Positions 8,763 to 17,226 of a stretch of 64,000 bases of DNA are shown piece by piece; the first letter of the stretch is position 1, and each line of letters starts with the position of its first letter. Source of the DNA: JBGRQB01 sp041725875 (GTDB lineage: Bacteria; Bacteroidota; Ignavibacteria; Ignavibacteriales; Melioribacteraceae). The notes below the pieces were generated by a model. That model saw nothing but the letters and a program-made list of their open reading frames with translations. It had not been told where the DNA came from and made no database searches. A program made the position numbers and the translations under genes. Where the stretch lies: the NCBI GenBank assembly GCA_041725875.1, contig JBGRQB010000005.1, positions 1 through 64,000 of the forward strand, in the 5' to 3' direction.

Positions 8763-10835
8763 TTGAATAATTTTTTCAAAAATATTTATTCAAATTTTTC
8801 AAAAAAGACTGTCGCACTAATAGACCGCGCCAAACTTACCGAGCACACTTTTATGATTATTATAGCAATAATCATTGGTATTCTGGCAGGTTTTGCAGCA
8901 ATCGGCATTCGTTTAATGATTGAAGAAATTTCCGAACTTGCGTACAGCGGCGACGGAACTCTTCTTGATAATATCATTAATTCTCCCTGGTACATTAAGG
9001 TTTTAATTCCCGCTGTGGGCGGACTTATTGTTGGTCCGTTAATCTACTTTTTTGCTCCCGAAGCAAAGGGACATGGTGTACCTGAAGTAATGCAGGCAAT
9101 TTTACTAAAAGGCGGAAAGATACGTCCGCGCGTTGCCATAATTAAAGCTTTTGCATCTGCAATTACAATAGGAACCGGTGGTTCTGTAGGACGTGAGGGA
9201 CCAATAATCCAGATCGGTTCATCACTTGGTTCGGCCGTTGCGCAGTTTTTCAAAATTCCGGCAAAACGAATGAAAACTCTTGTCGGTTGCGGTGCCGCCG
9301 CAGGTATTGCTGCTGCATTTAACGCTCCTATTGCCGGTGCACTTTTTGCGCTCGAAATTATTTTAATGGATTTTGCAGTTGCACAATTTTCTCCAATTGT
9401 GATTTCATCTGTAATGGCAACTGTAATATCGCATCATTTTGAAGGTAATTTTGCAGCTTTTATTGTTCCCGGATATGAACTTGCTTCTCCTTACGAAATA
9501 GGATTTTACTTTGTACTTGGCGCTGTAAGTGGTGTTGTTTCCTGGTTATTTATTAAAATCCTTTATTTCTCAGAAGATTACTTTGATTATAAATTTAACT
9601 TCCCTGAATATCTTAAACCAATTATTGGCGGCTTGGCAATTGGTGCTTTGGCGCTAATCTTTCCGCAAATAATGGGTGTGGGTTATGATACAATAAATCT
9701 TGCCCTTCATGGAAATCTGGTTTGGGATATTGCAATAATTCTTGTGTTTATAAAAATCTTTGCAACTTCCGTTACACTCGGAACCGGCGGTTCAGGTGGT
9801 ATTTTTGCTCCCTCTCTCTTTATGGGAGCCACTCTCGGAGCTTTTTTTGGTGCTTTGGTAAATTCTCTTTTCCCGGAAATTACAGCTTCACCAGGCGCTT
9901 ATGCGCTTGTTGCAATGGGCGGTATTGTTGCAGGAACCACACGCGCACCAATTACCGCAATAATTATTGTATTTGAGCTTACAAACGATTACAATATTAT
10001 TCTTCCGTTAATGATTACCTGTATCATCAGTACAATTTTATCAAGTAAACTTTCGCGTGAATCGATTTACACTCTTAAACTCCTTCTCAGAAATATTAAC
10101 ATAAAAGAGGGAGCGGAAACAAACATAATGGAATCTATTCAGGTTAAAGAAGTGATGAATAACGAAGCTTCAACAATTCAGGCAACTGATAATTTTTCAA
10201 TTATTGTTAATAAAGTTTTAAAAGGAAAAGGACCGGAATTTCCGGTTGTTACTCCAAACAACTCTTTGCTCGGACTCATCTCTCTTAACGAGTTAAAAGA
10301 ATATTTATTTGAGCGGGATTCTCTGCGTGATCTTTTAATTGCAACCGATGTTACAAACCATAACTTCGATGTTGTAACTCCTGATGATAACTGTCAGATG
10401 GCAATTGATAAAATGCGCGGAGCAGATCTTGAATCACTTCCAGTTGTTTCAGCTGAAAATAACAAAATTTTGGTTGGAACCATCCTGTTGACTGAAATTC
10501 AGGATGCTTATCAAAAAGAATTAAACAAAAGAGAAATCACTGAAAATCTTGCTGATAAAATCAGTATGTCGAACAAAGAAACAAATGTCCAGTTTATCGA
10601 AGGTTATTCAATTGCAGAAATCCCTGCGCCAAATATCTTTATCGGAAAATCGATAAGAGAATTGAATATACGCGCCAAGTATGGTGTAGATGTTCTCTCA
10701 ATAAAGCAGCCGGGAGATGAACGGGGCGCAAAAATAAAAGCAATTCCTAATCCGGATCATATTATTTCGGCAAATGAAAAACTTGTAATTGCCGGAGAAA
10801 TTAAAAATATAAATGTTATTAAACATCTCGATTAA
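8763..10835 (+). CDS. CLC-type chloride channel/antiporter with CBS pair and TrkA-C domain
   Basis: 690 residues. The CLC membrane domain (about 30-445) shows GKGHGVPE near 99, GREGP near 142-146 with the gating glutamate present, and GGIFAPS near 345. Retention of the glutamate favours H+/Cl- exchange over a pure channel, though selectivity cannot be proven here. Two CBS domains (about 455-580) and a C-terminal TrkA-C domain (about 605-690) suggest control by adenine nucleotides or another small ligand. The start is a TTG with GAGGA at 8753-8757, five bases away. It follows the MATE gene after 31 bases and ends at a strong terminator, so the two may share a transcript. Confidence 0.92.
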   Translation: MNNFFKNIYSNFSKKTVALIDRAKLTEHTFMIIIAIIIGILAGFAAIGIRLMIEEISELAYSGDGTLLDNIINSPWYIKVLIPAVGGLIVGPLIYFFAPEAKGHGVPEVMQAILLKGGKIRPRVAIIKAFASAITIGTGGSVGREGPIIQIGSSLGSAVAQFFKIPAKRMKTLVGCGAAAGIAAAFNAPIAGALFALEIILMDFAVAQFSPIVISSVMATVISHHFEGNFAAFIVPGYELASPYEIGFYFVLGAVSGVVSWLFIKILYFSEDYFDYKFNFPEYLKPIIGGLAIGALALIFPQIMGVGYDTINLALHGNLVWDIAIILVFIKIFATSVTLGTGGSGGIFAPSLFMGATLGAFFGALVNSLFPEITASPGAYALVAMGGIVAGTTRAPITAIIIVFELTNDYNIILPLMITCIISTILSSKLSRESIYTLKLLLRNINIKEGAETNIMESIQVKEVMNNEASTIQATDNFSIIVNKVLKGKGPEFPVVTPNNSLLGLISLNELKEYLFERDSLRDLLIATDVTNHNFDVVTPDDNCQMAIDKMRGADLESLPVVSAENNKILVGTILLTEIQDAYQKELNKREITENLADKISMSNKETNVQFIEGYSIAEIPAPNIFIGKSIRELNIRAKYGVDVLSIKQPGDERGAKIKAIPNPDHIISANEKLVIAGEIKNINVIKHLD

Positions 10836-10860
10836 AAGAAGCCTTTACGGCTTCTTTTTT
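10836..10860 (+). terminator. Rho-independent terminator after the CLC gene
   Basis: Stem AAGAAGCC / GGCTTCTT with a five-base loop starts one base after the stop codon and runs into eight or more T residues. Confidence 0.85.
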
Positions 10861-10940
10861 TTATCCTGTACATCTTTTCTGTTCAATTTTACTCCCCGAA
10901 TGTTTAAGTTTCAATCTTGATTTTTAAGTGAATTGGTAAT

Positions 10941-12248
10941 TTGAGTCAGAATCTAACATATCGTAAAATATTTACCTTTTGGGTTCCCCTTGCAGCTACC
11001 TGGCTGATGATGGCAGCCGAAGGTCCGTTTCTTGCAGCGGTAATAGCACGTATGATTGAACCAAAGATCAATCTGGCTGCATACGGTGTGGCTTATTCTC
11101 TGGCAATTATTGTTGAAGCGCCGATTATTATGATAATGAGCGCAACAACAGCGCTTTACAAAAACAAAGATTCTTTCCTGAAACTCAGAAAATTCACTTA
11201 TTCGGCAAATGCTTTAATTACACTTTTTATGCTTATTCTGGTAATTCCGCCTATATTTTTCTTTTTTGCCGAAAACGTTATTGCATTGCCCCACGATGTT
11301 GCAACTCTTACTCATTTAGCTACAATTGTATTTCTTCCCTGGCCCGCGGCAATTGGTTACAGAAGATTGTACCAGGGTATTTTAATCAAAAACGACAAAA
11401 CAAAGAAAGTCGCTTACGGAACCGTAGTTCGTTTAATAACTATGGCTGTTGTAGCTGTAATTCTCTACTTTGCAGATATTGTAAGTGGTGTTGTAGTTGG
11501 CGCTGCTGCGCTTTCTCTCGGAGTTGTTGCAGAGGCAATAGCTTCAAAAGTAATGTGCAGATCCATTATTAAAGAGATAAAGAATCGTGAAGATTTATAT
11601 GAAAATCAGGAGCCGCTGACTTACTCCGGAATTTTCAAATTTTACTATCCGCTGGCTTTAACTTCCATAATTTCCTTAGCTGTTCATCCAATGGTAACAT
11701 TTTTTATGGGTCACGCTAGAATGTCAATTGAATCACTTGCTGTGCTGCCTGTAATTAATTCTCTTGTATTTGTTTTCCGCAGTTTTGGTTTATCTTATCA
11801 GGAAGTCACAATTGCGCTGATGGGTGAAAATTTTGCCCAATATAAAAAACTGAAAAACTTTGCAATAGTTCTTGGCGCAATTACAGTCACGGTATTATAC
11901 ACAATAGCCTTCACCCCCCTTGCTGAAATATGGTTTCACAACATATCCGGTTTATCAATTGAGCTGACTGAATTTGCAATTCTGCCGCTTCAGATTATGG
12001 CATTAATGCCTGCTCTAACAGTTGTAATTAATTTCCAGAGAGCTGTTCTGATTTATGCAAAATCTACCGGACCGCTTTCAATTGCAACTACAATTGAAGT
12101 AATCGGGATAATTTTGATTCTGTTCCTCACAGTAGAATTGTTTGATTTTATTGGAGCGGTTGCAGCTGTTATGGGATTTGTTTTTGGAAGGATTTCGGCA
12201 AACCTTTACATCCTGCCATCATTCTTTAAGGCAATTCACAAAAAATAA
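10941..12248 (+). CDS. ANKH-like multipass transporter of the MOP superfamily
   Basis: 435 residues with about 12 hydrophobic helices in two halves. It is not a standard MATE protein. Segments recall the animal progressive-ankylosis protein ANKH, as far as I can recall that sequence: LAAYGVAYSLAI near 45 against ANKH LASYGLAYSLMK, and FKFYYPLALTSI near 232 against FWWPLALIL in the second half. ANKH exports ATP/pyrophosphate and citrate; a similar anion role here is speculation. The start is a TTG at 10941 (product MSQNLTY) with no clear ribosome site. The gene sits between a terminator and a convergent regulator, so it is probably monocistronic. Confidence 0.72.
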   Translation: MSQNLTYRKIFTFWVPLAATWLMMAAEGPFLAAVIARMIEPKINLAAYGVAYSLAIIVEAPIIMIMSATTALYKNKDSFLKLRKFTYSANALITLFMLILVIPPIFFFFAENVIALPHDVATLTHLATIVFLPWPAAIGYRRLYQGILIKNDKTKKVAYGTVVRLITMAVVAVILYFADIVSGVVVGAAALSLGVVAEAIASKVMCRSIIKEIKNREDLYENQEPLTYSGIFKFYYPLALTSIISLAVHPMVTFFMGHARMSIESLAVLPVINSLVFVFRSFGLSYQEVTIALMGENFAQYKKLKNFAIVLGAITVTVLYTIAFTPLAEIWFHNISGLSIELTEFAILPLQIMALMPALTVVINFQRAVLIYAKSTGPLSIATTIEVIGIILILFLTVELFDFIGAVAAVMGFVFGRISANLYILPSFFKAIHKK

Positions 12249-12249
12249 T

Positions 12250-12942
12250 TTATTCATCCTGAAGTTTAAAACCAGATCCGTGAATATTTATTATCTCAAT
12301 TGAAGCATCATCTTTAAGGTAGTTTCTCAACTTTGCAATGTACACATCCATACTTCTCGATGTAAAATAGTTATCTTCTTTCCAGATTGTTTTGAGAGCA
12401 ATACTTCTTTCCAGAATATCATTCTTTTTCAGACAAAGGAGTTTTAGCAGACTGTTTTCTTTTGAAGTAAGTTTTTGAGAGTTTTTATCAATTGTCAGAG
12501 TTCTCTTTTTAGCATTAAAAAGATATTTACCAATTTTAAATTCATCCGGTTCAGCTGTTGTTTCTCCAGATTTATTTAACCTGCGCATTATTGCTGTTAT
12601 TCTGAGCAACAGCTCTTCGGTGTTAAACGGTTTGGTTATATAATCATCTGCCCCGACTTTGAAGCCCTCTATTTTATCTTGCGACATTGATTTTGCAGTA
12701 AGAAAAATAATTGGAATTTCATTTCCTGTTTCTCTGATTTTTTTTGTCAGATTAAATCCGTCAAGTTTCGGCATCATAACATCAAAGACACACATATCAA
12801 AATTTTGCGTCTGAAAAACTTCAAAAGCTTTTTCGCCGTTAACAGCCAATGTAACATCGTAGTTTTTAATTTCCAGAAAATCTTGTAATATGGTTCCAAG
12901 ATTCTGATCATCTTCGGCTAACAAAATTTTATTTTTTTTCAT
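12250..12942 (-). CDS. OmpR/PhoB-family response regulator
   Basis: 230 residues: a receiver (1-120; acidic pair EDD, Asp in VFDVMMPKLDG, Thr in FLTAK, Lys in TKPF) and a winged-helix DNA-binding domain (about 135-228) ending in the usual IHGSGFKL beta hairpin. Its ATG lies inside the 3' end of the kinase gene (14-base overlap), so the two proteins are made together. The natural candidate target is the divergent secreted-protein gene at 14597. Confidence 0.93.
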   Translation of the reverse strand: MKKNKILLAEDDQNLGTILQDFLEIKNYDVTLAVNGEKAFEVFQTQNFDMCVFDVMMPKLDGFNLTKKIRETGNEIPIIFLTAKSMSQDKIEGFKVGADDYITKPFNTEELLLRITAIMRRLNKSGETTAEPDEFKIGKYLFNAKKRTLTIDKNSQKLTSKENSLLKLLCLKKNDILERSIALKTIWKEDNYFTSRSMDVYIAKLRNYLKDDASIEIINIHGSGFKLQDE

Positions 12943-14449
12943 AGGGCATATATACCTTAAAAGTGCTTCCTTCGTTTACTTTACTTGTAACTTCAATCTT
13001 TCCGTTATGCGCTTCTACCATAGTTTTTACATAACTTAATCCTATTCCATAACCTTTTACGTTATGAATATTGCCTGTCGAGACCCGGTAAAATGTATCG
13101 AATATCTTTTTTATATCCTGACGAGGAATTCCTTTTCCTTTGTCAGAAACAAAAATATAAATTCCGTTGTCCGTATTTTCTGTTTTTACAGCAACATTTA
13201 TATTTTCTTCAGAATATTTAACGGCATTATCAATAAGGTTTGTAATAATATTTACAATATGAAACTCATCACCATTTATAACAAACTTATCTGCATCCAA
13301 AGCATAACTTATTTCATTTTGCTTTAAGCTCAATCTGTATTTTTCTACAACACAGCGAACAACTTCGTGAACATCTACATTTTCATATTTTAGTTCATAT
13401 TTCCCTTCTTCAAGAATTGCAGTATTTAACAGATTTTCCACTAAAGTTGAAAGACGTTTATTTTCTTCTTCAATCATCCCCGTGTATTTATCAAATCCGT
13501 TTTTGTTATTTATTAACTGCGGTTCCTGCAAAGCTTCACAGGCAAGCGAGATAGTTGATATCGGAGTTTTAAATTCGTGTGTGATATTATTTATTAAATC
13601 ATTTTTCATTTCTGTTATTTTTTTCTGTTTTATAAACATTCTTAATGTGTTAAAAAACAGAGTAACAATTGCTGCCGTAATCAATATTGAAAAGAGAAGC
13701 ATAAAAAACATATTACCCAGAATGAATCTCTGTTTTTGAGGAAAATGAAGCTGTATGTAATTATCTTCTCTTAAAACATCTTTTGGAAAAAGTCGTGATT
13801 TAAAATTCCAGCTCTTTAATCCTTCTCCAATTTTTTCATCATCAAAAAATATCAGAGAATCAGATTCGTGAGTATCAAGGGCAATTATAAAATCTGTATC
13901 TATTCCTCTTTCAATTAACTCCTGGGTTAAAAGTGAATCAACATTTTTATCGACCAATCTATCAACAACAGTTGTTGTATCTTCAAGAATTATTATTTCT
14001 TTTATAACATCATCAATTAATTCTTTTTTTCTTAAAACAAATTTGTTTGAGTCCTTCTTAAAATCAACTTCCTTTATTTCCCTGCCGTCAATAACAATCT
14101 GATTTTTATAGAAAACTTTTTGCGTGTCAGATTCCAAACGTTCGACCTTTAACTCGAAATCAAAATTTTTATGCGAATCGTGAATCTCCCTTTTGTGCTC
14201 AAATATTTTTTTCTCGCCCATCACAATAACTTTTTTGTCAGGCGCACCAATTACATTTAAGAACAAAGAAGCGGCTTCTTTCTTTTCCAATTTGTGAATA
14301 GCCGAGGCTATTGCTTCGTTTACATTACGATCAAATTTTTCTTCCTCTATTTTGAATGCAACGTTTATCCAATAGTACTGAACATAAATCAGACTTACCA
14401 CTGCAGTCAACATAAGAAACACAATCATTTTTAATTTTCTTTCTTTCAT
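12929..14449 (-). CDS. Membrane sensor histidine kinase
   Basis: 506 residues with a membrane helix at about 8-28, a periplasmic loop of about 215 residues with no recognised sensor fold, and a second helix at about 245-270. HisKA follows with His in ITHEFKTPIST, then HATPase_c with NLIDNAVKYS, DKGKGIP and GYGIGLS. The periplasmic part is rich in Lys, Glu and Asp, as is the divergent secreted protein beside it, which hints that the kinase monitors that protein or a shared ligand. It forms an operon with the OmpR-type regulator. Confidence 0.9.
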   Translation of the reverse strand: MKERKLKMIVFLMLTAVVSLIYVQYYWINVAFKIEEEKFDRNVNEAIASAIHKLEKKEAASLFLNVIGAPDKKVIVMGEKKIFEHKREIHDSHKNFDFELKVERLESDTQKVFYKNQIVIDGREIKEVDFKKDSNKFVLRKKELIDDVIKEIIILEDTTTVVDRLVDKNVDSLLTQELIERGIDTDFIIALDTHESDSLIFFDDEKIGEGLKSWNFKSRLFPKDVLREDNYIQLHFPQKQRFILGNMFFMLLFSILITAAIVTLFFNTLRMFIKQKKITEMKNDLINNITHEFKTPISTISLACEALQEPQLINNKNGFDKYTGMIEEENKRLSTLVENLLNTAILEEGKYELKYENVDVHEVVRCVVEKYRLSLKQNEISYALDADKFVINGDEFHIVNIITNLIDNAVKYSEENINVAVKTENTDNGIYIFVSDKGKGIPRQDIKKIFDTFYRVSTGNIHNVKGYGIGLSYVKTMVEAHNGKIEVTSKVNEGSTFKVYMPYEKK

Positions 14450-14551
14450 AGAGCAAATTTAAGCTTAAAAATCAATTTATTCTTCTTTTTAACAAATTTT
14501 AACACTCTTTAACTTACCGTTAACATTATTTCACAATACATATTCGTAGAT

Positions 14552-14559
14552 TATTTTTG
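14552..14559 (+). promoter_or_regulatory. Candidate TAnnTTTG promoter box for the secreted protein gene
   Basis: TATTTTTG lies 37 bases before the ATG at 14597, within the 147-base gap between this gene and the divergent kinase. Short TTTAAC/GTTAAC motifs just upstream (14485-14525) could serve the adjacent response regulator. Confidence 0.33.
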
Positions 14560-14596
14560 AGATAAAAAACCACTTTCAACAAAACGGAGATAAAAA

Positions 14597-15274
14597 ATGT
14601 CTGGTAAAATTAAGCTAACCTTAATATTGATTTTAATTTCGTTTTCTCTTTTAGTTAATGCACAGGAGAAAAAAGATCCGGTTTCAAAATTGATGAAACT
14701 AAAAGGCGAAATAGAAAATATTACAATTAAAACTGATAAAGAAATTATCACATTAAAAGGTGCTGATGCAAAAAAACTGCTCGGCAAATTGAAAAAAGTT
14801 CATAAGCACAACAACAAAAAGATTGTCTGGATTTCAAATGAGAGTGACAATGAGTTTATTGAAGAGCTTGAAATTGAAGTAGACGGAGACCGTCACATTT
14901 CAAAACAGCTTAAAGCAAAAGGTCACATTTTCAAAACCTGTGATGATAAAGAAGATTTGAAAATTTTTATTTCCCGCGATCATGATAAAAATGCAGAAGT
15001 CATAATTATGGATAAAGATGGCGATGAATTAGTAAGAGAAAAGATAAAAATTGAAGTAAACGACGATGATGATGAAATAACCGTTAAGGAAACAATTACT
15101 AAAGATGGGAAAAAAGAAGTTAAAACTTATAAGGGAAAAGAAGCAAAAGAGTTTCTTAAAAAGCGAAAAATCGACAAAGGACATATTGTAATTGAAAGAC
15201 TTTCAGATTGTGATGATGAAGTTATAGAATTGAAAGTTTTGAAAAAGAAGAAGATAGAAAAAAGTAAAAAATAA
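14597..15274 (+). CDS. Highly charged secreted protein, unknown function
   Basis: 225 residues. The signal peptide is clear (hydrophobic core LTLILILISFSLLV, cleavage near VNAQ). The mature part is rich in Lys, Asp and Glu. It seems to contain two related halves: KEIITLKGADAKKLLGKL near 47 and KEVKTYKGKEAKEFLKKR near 173 share a K-G-x-[ED]-A-K-x-[LF]-L pattern. The start is supported by GGAG eight bases upstream. I know no family for it. It is divergent from a membrane kinase/OmpR pair and may be the product they control or sense. A bidirectional hairpin follows. Confidence 0.82.
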   Translation: MSGKIKLTLILILISFSLLVNAQEKKDPVSKLMKLKGEIENITIKTDKEIITLKGADAKKLLGKLKKVHKHNNKKIVWISNESDNEFIEELEIEVDGDRHISKQLKAKGHIFKTCDDKEDLKIFISRDHDKNAEVIIMDKDGDELVREKIKIEVNDDDDEITVKETITKDGKKEVKTYKGKEAKEFLKKRKIDKGHIVIERLSDCDDEVIELKVLKKKKIEKSKK

Positions 15275-15276
15275 TT

Positions 15277-15300
15277 GTAAAACTGCTTCGGCAGTTTTAC
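15277..15300. terminator. Perfect hairpin shared by two convergent genes
   Basis: GTAAAACTGC / GCAGTTTTAC with a TTCG tetraloop, ten perfect pairs. It follows the secreted-protein gene on the + strand and overlaps the stop codon of the barrel gene on the - strand, where a T-rich stretch follows. It probably terminates both. Confidence 0.75.
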
Positions 15301-16292
15301 TGTAATTCAATTCCCAATAAACAATTCCATCCCTTAAAATCATAGCCCAAATATTTTATGCTTTCATTAAAATAACCAACTTTAGTATAAATGGAAAATT
15401 TCTTTCCAAGTTTTCTTGCAAGTTTCAAATAATAATTATTTTCATAGTTTGTAGAAACATACAGCAAGTTTTTATCAGTATAACTTTGTAGTTCAAAATT
15501 ATAAACAGGTTGAGTATAATCTATTAAAACAAACAAAGACCATTTATCACTGAGTAATTTTCCTGTAACCAAGCGAACACTATGCTCGATTGAAGCTTCG
15601 TTAAAAACTTCTGTTTTCTGATAAAGATATCTATACTTTAATCTTGCTATGAAATTTTTTGTATAGTTTATTGAAATTATTGGTCCTACTCTGTAGCCGT
15701 TATTTTGATTTCTTTCTCCAATAAGAAAATTACTTTCACTATCTATAAAAAAACGTTCATAAAACATTCCATAATTAAACTGAAAATTTCTATTTGCAAA
15801 ATAACTTAAGTTAAGTGATGAAGAAATTCTGTCAACATCCTGCGAAGCCATAAATTCAGATTTTTGCTTGTAGTAAGACAAATGCAACGAAACATCGCTC
15901 CGCTTTGATACCATAAGAGAAAGCATTGTGTTAAAGCTCATTATGCTTAACTGATATGTTTTGTTTTCGTAATAATTATTCAGCTGATAAAAAGTATTGA
16001 AGCCGTAATTAAATTTTTCTTCATTAGTCTGATACGAAAATTCTCCCTTTAATTTCAGAGCTTTAGGACTAAATTCAGAACTTGTAAATCCTGGCTGGAT
16101 CTTAAACTTTGTATTTATTCTTTTATATTTATAAGAATATCTTAGTTCCAGTTTTGTAAGTAAAGCTTCCTCTGAGTTGTTATTTTCTATATCGGAATAT
16201 AAATAACCACTTTCAAAGTTTAATTTATATTTCGATTGCCCTATTACAGGCATCAAATAAATCAGTATAACGAAAAGTATTTTTTTAATCAT
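15297..16292 (-). CDS. Predicted outer-membrane beta-barrel protein
   Basis: 331 residues with an N-terminal signal peptide (core ILFVILIYLMPVI, cleavage near IGQS). The remainder alternates polar and aromatic/hydrophobic residues in many short strands (for example FNYGFNTFYQ and RLKYRYLYQK) and ends in an amphipathic strand, as in 12-16-stranded barrels. No family is recognised. It is the last gene of a five-gene operon and overlaps the coiled-coil gene by eight bases, suggesting that the two products work together at the envelope. Confidence 0.75.
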   Translation of the reverse strand: MIKKILFVILIYLMPVIGQSKYKLNFESGYLYSDIENNNSEEALLTKLELRYSYKYKRINTKFKIQPGFTSSEFSPKALKLKGEFSYQTNEEKFNYGFNTFYQLNNYYENKTYQLSIMSFNTMLSLMVSKRSDVSLHLSYYKQKSEFMASQDVDRISSSLNLSYFANRNFQFNYGMFYERFFIDSESNFLIGERNQNNGYRVGPIISINYTKNFIARLKYRYLYQKTEVFNEASIEHSVRLVTGKLLSDKWSLFVLIDYTQPVYNFELQSYTDKNLLYVSTNYENNYYLKLARKLGKKFSIYTKVGYFNESIKYLGYDFKGWNCLLGIELQ

Positions 16293-17226
16293 TAAGCGAT
16301 TCTCTTTTTTCTATGAGAATTGTTTTATATTTGACCAAAACCTTTTGTACATCCCTCAGATAAGAAAAGTAATTAGAAAATGAAATATTTTTTATTGGTT
16401 TCAAAAAGAAATTTCTGTTTGCTCCTCCAACCTCTTTAATATCCAATTGAGTTAGAATTGAATTATATCCTTGTATATTTGATCCTACCAAATCGGAATA
16501 TAATCCTGATTTATCTCCTCTGTTCGGACTTCCCATAATTTCAATTTCATCTAATCTGTTACTAACAGATTTACTAAATCTTGAAATATCGGAATCAAAT
16601 TCTATTTCCTCTGTAAATTCGTTAGCCATTTTGTTTAATTCGGTAATCTGTGTATATTCATTTTGAATTACTTCAATTTTCCCGAGATGAGTTTTTACTT
16701 CTTTAATGGCTTCATTCAAAGTTTCTTTAAAAAGATTAAGTGATAAGCTATCTTCCATTTCACTTAAACTATAGTTCAGTAATCTTTCTGGTTTGTATTT
16801 AAGAACTGAAATTAAGGGTGCATAAATAATTTGCTTTGTTGTTAATTGAATAAGGTCATCTTGATTTTCAGTTTTTTTTAATTCACTAAGCTGGTCAGTA
16901 ATTTTTTTATACAATAAATTACGAATATCATCAAACTCCCTGTTCAAACCTTTTATAATAATCGTACGAGTTTTTATTTCTTCCGATACTTCAGCTGAAT
17001 ATGCCAAAATTTCTTTGAGTAACGTTTCAGAATTTTTAATTTGAGAAATTTTAGTGTTGTTGTTTGTTAATAAAACACTTAATGAATCTATTTGGATTTG
17101 GAGATGTCTGACCTGTTTTTTTACATCAATTGCTTTTTCTTCCAATTGTTCAATTGATTGAGCATTGATTTCACTAAATAGAAATCCGGCAATTATGATA
17201 AACAATATTTTCAACCGATTTTTCAT
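16285..17226 (-). CDS. Secreted periplasmic coiled-coil protein
   Basis: 313 residues. A signal peptide (core ILFIIIAGFLF, cleavage near INAQ) leads into predicted coiled coil over about 25-115 (heptads of Leu/Ile with Glu/Lys) and further helices to the end. No catalytic motif or family is recognised. Its ATG overlaps the stop of the sigma-54 regulator gene by four bases and its own end overlaps the barrel gene. A role as a periplasmic spacer or adaptor to the barrel is inferred from position only. Confidence 0.75.
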   Translation of the reverse strand: MKNRLKILFIIIAGFLFSEINAQSIEQLEEKAIDVKKQVRHLQIQIDSLSVLLTNNNTKISQIKNSETLLKEILAYSAEVSEEIKTRTIIIKGLNREFDDIRNLLYKKITDQLSELKKTENQDDLIQLTTKQIIYAPLISVLKYKPERLLNYSLSEMEDSLSLNLFKETLNEAIKEVKTHLGKIEVIQNEYTQITELNKMANEFTEEIEFDSDISRFSKSVSNRLDEIEIMGSPNRGDKSGLYSDLVGSNIQGYNSILTQLDIKEVGGANRNFFLKPIKNISFSNYFSYLRDVQKVLVKYKTILIEKRESLND

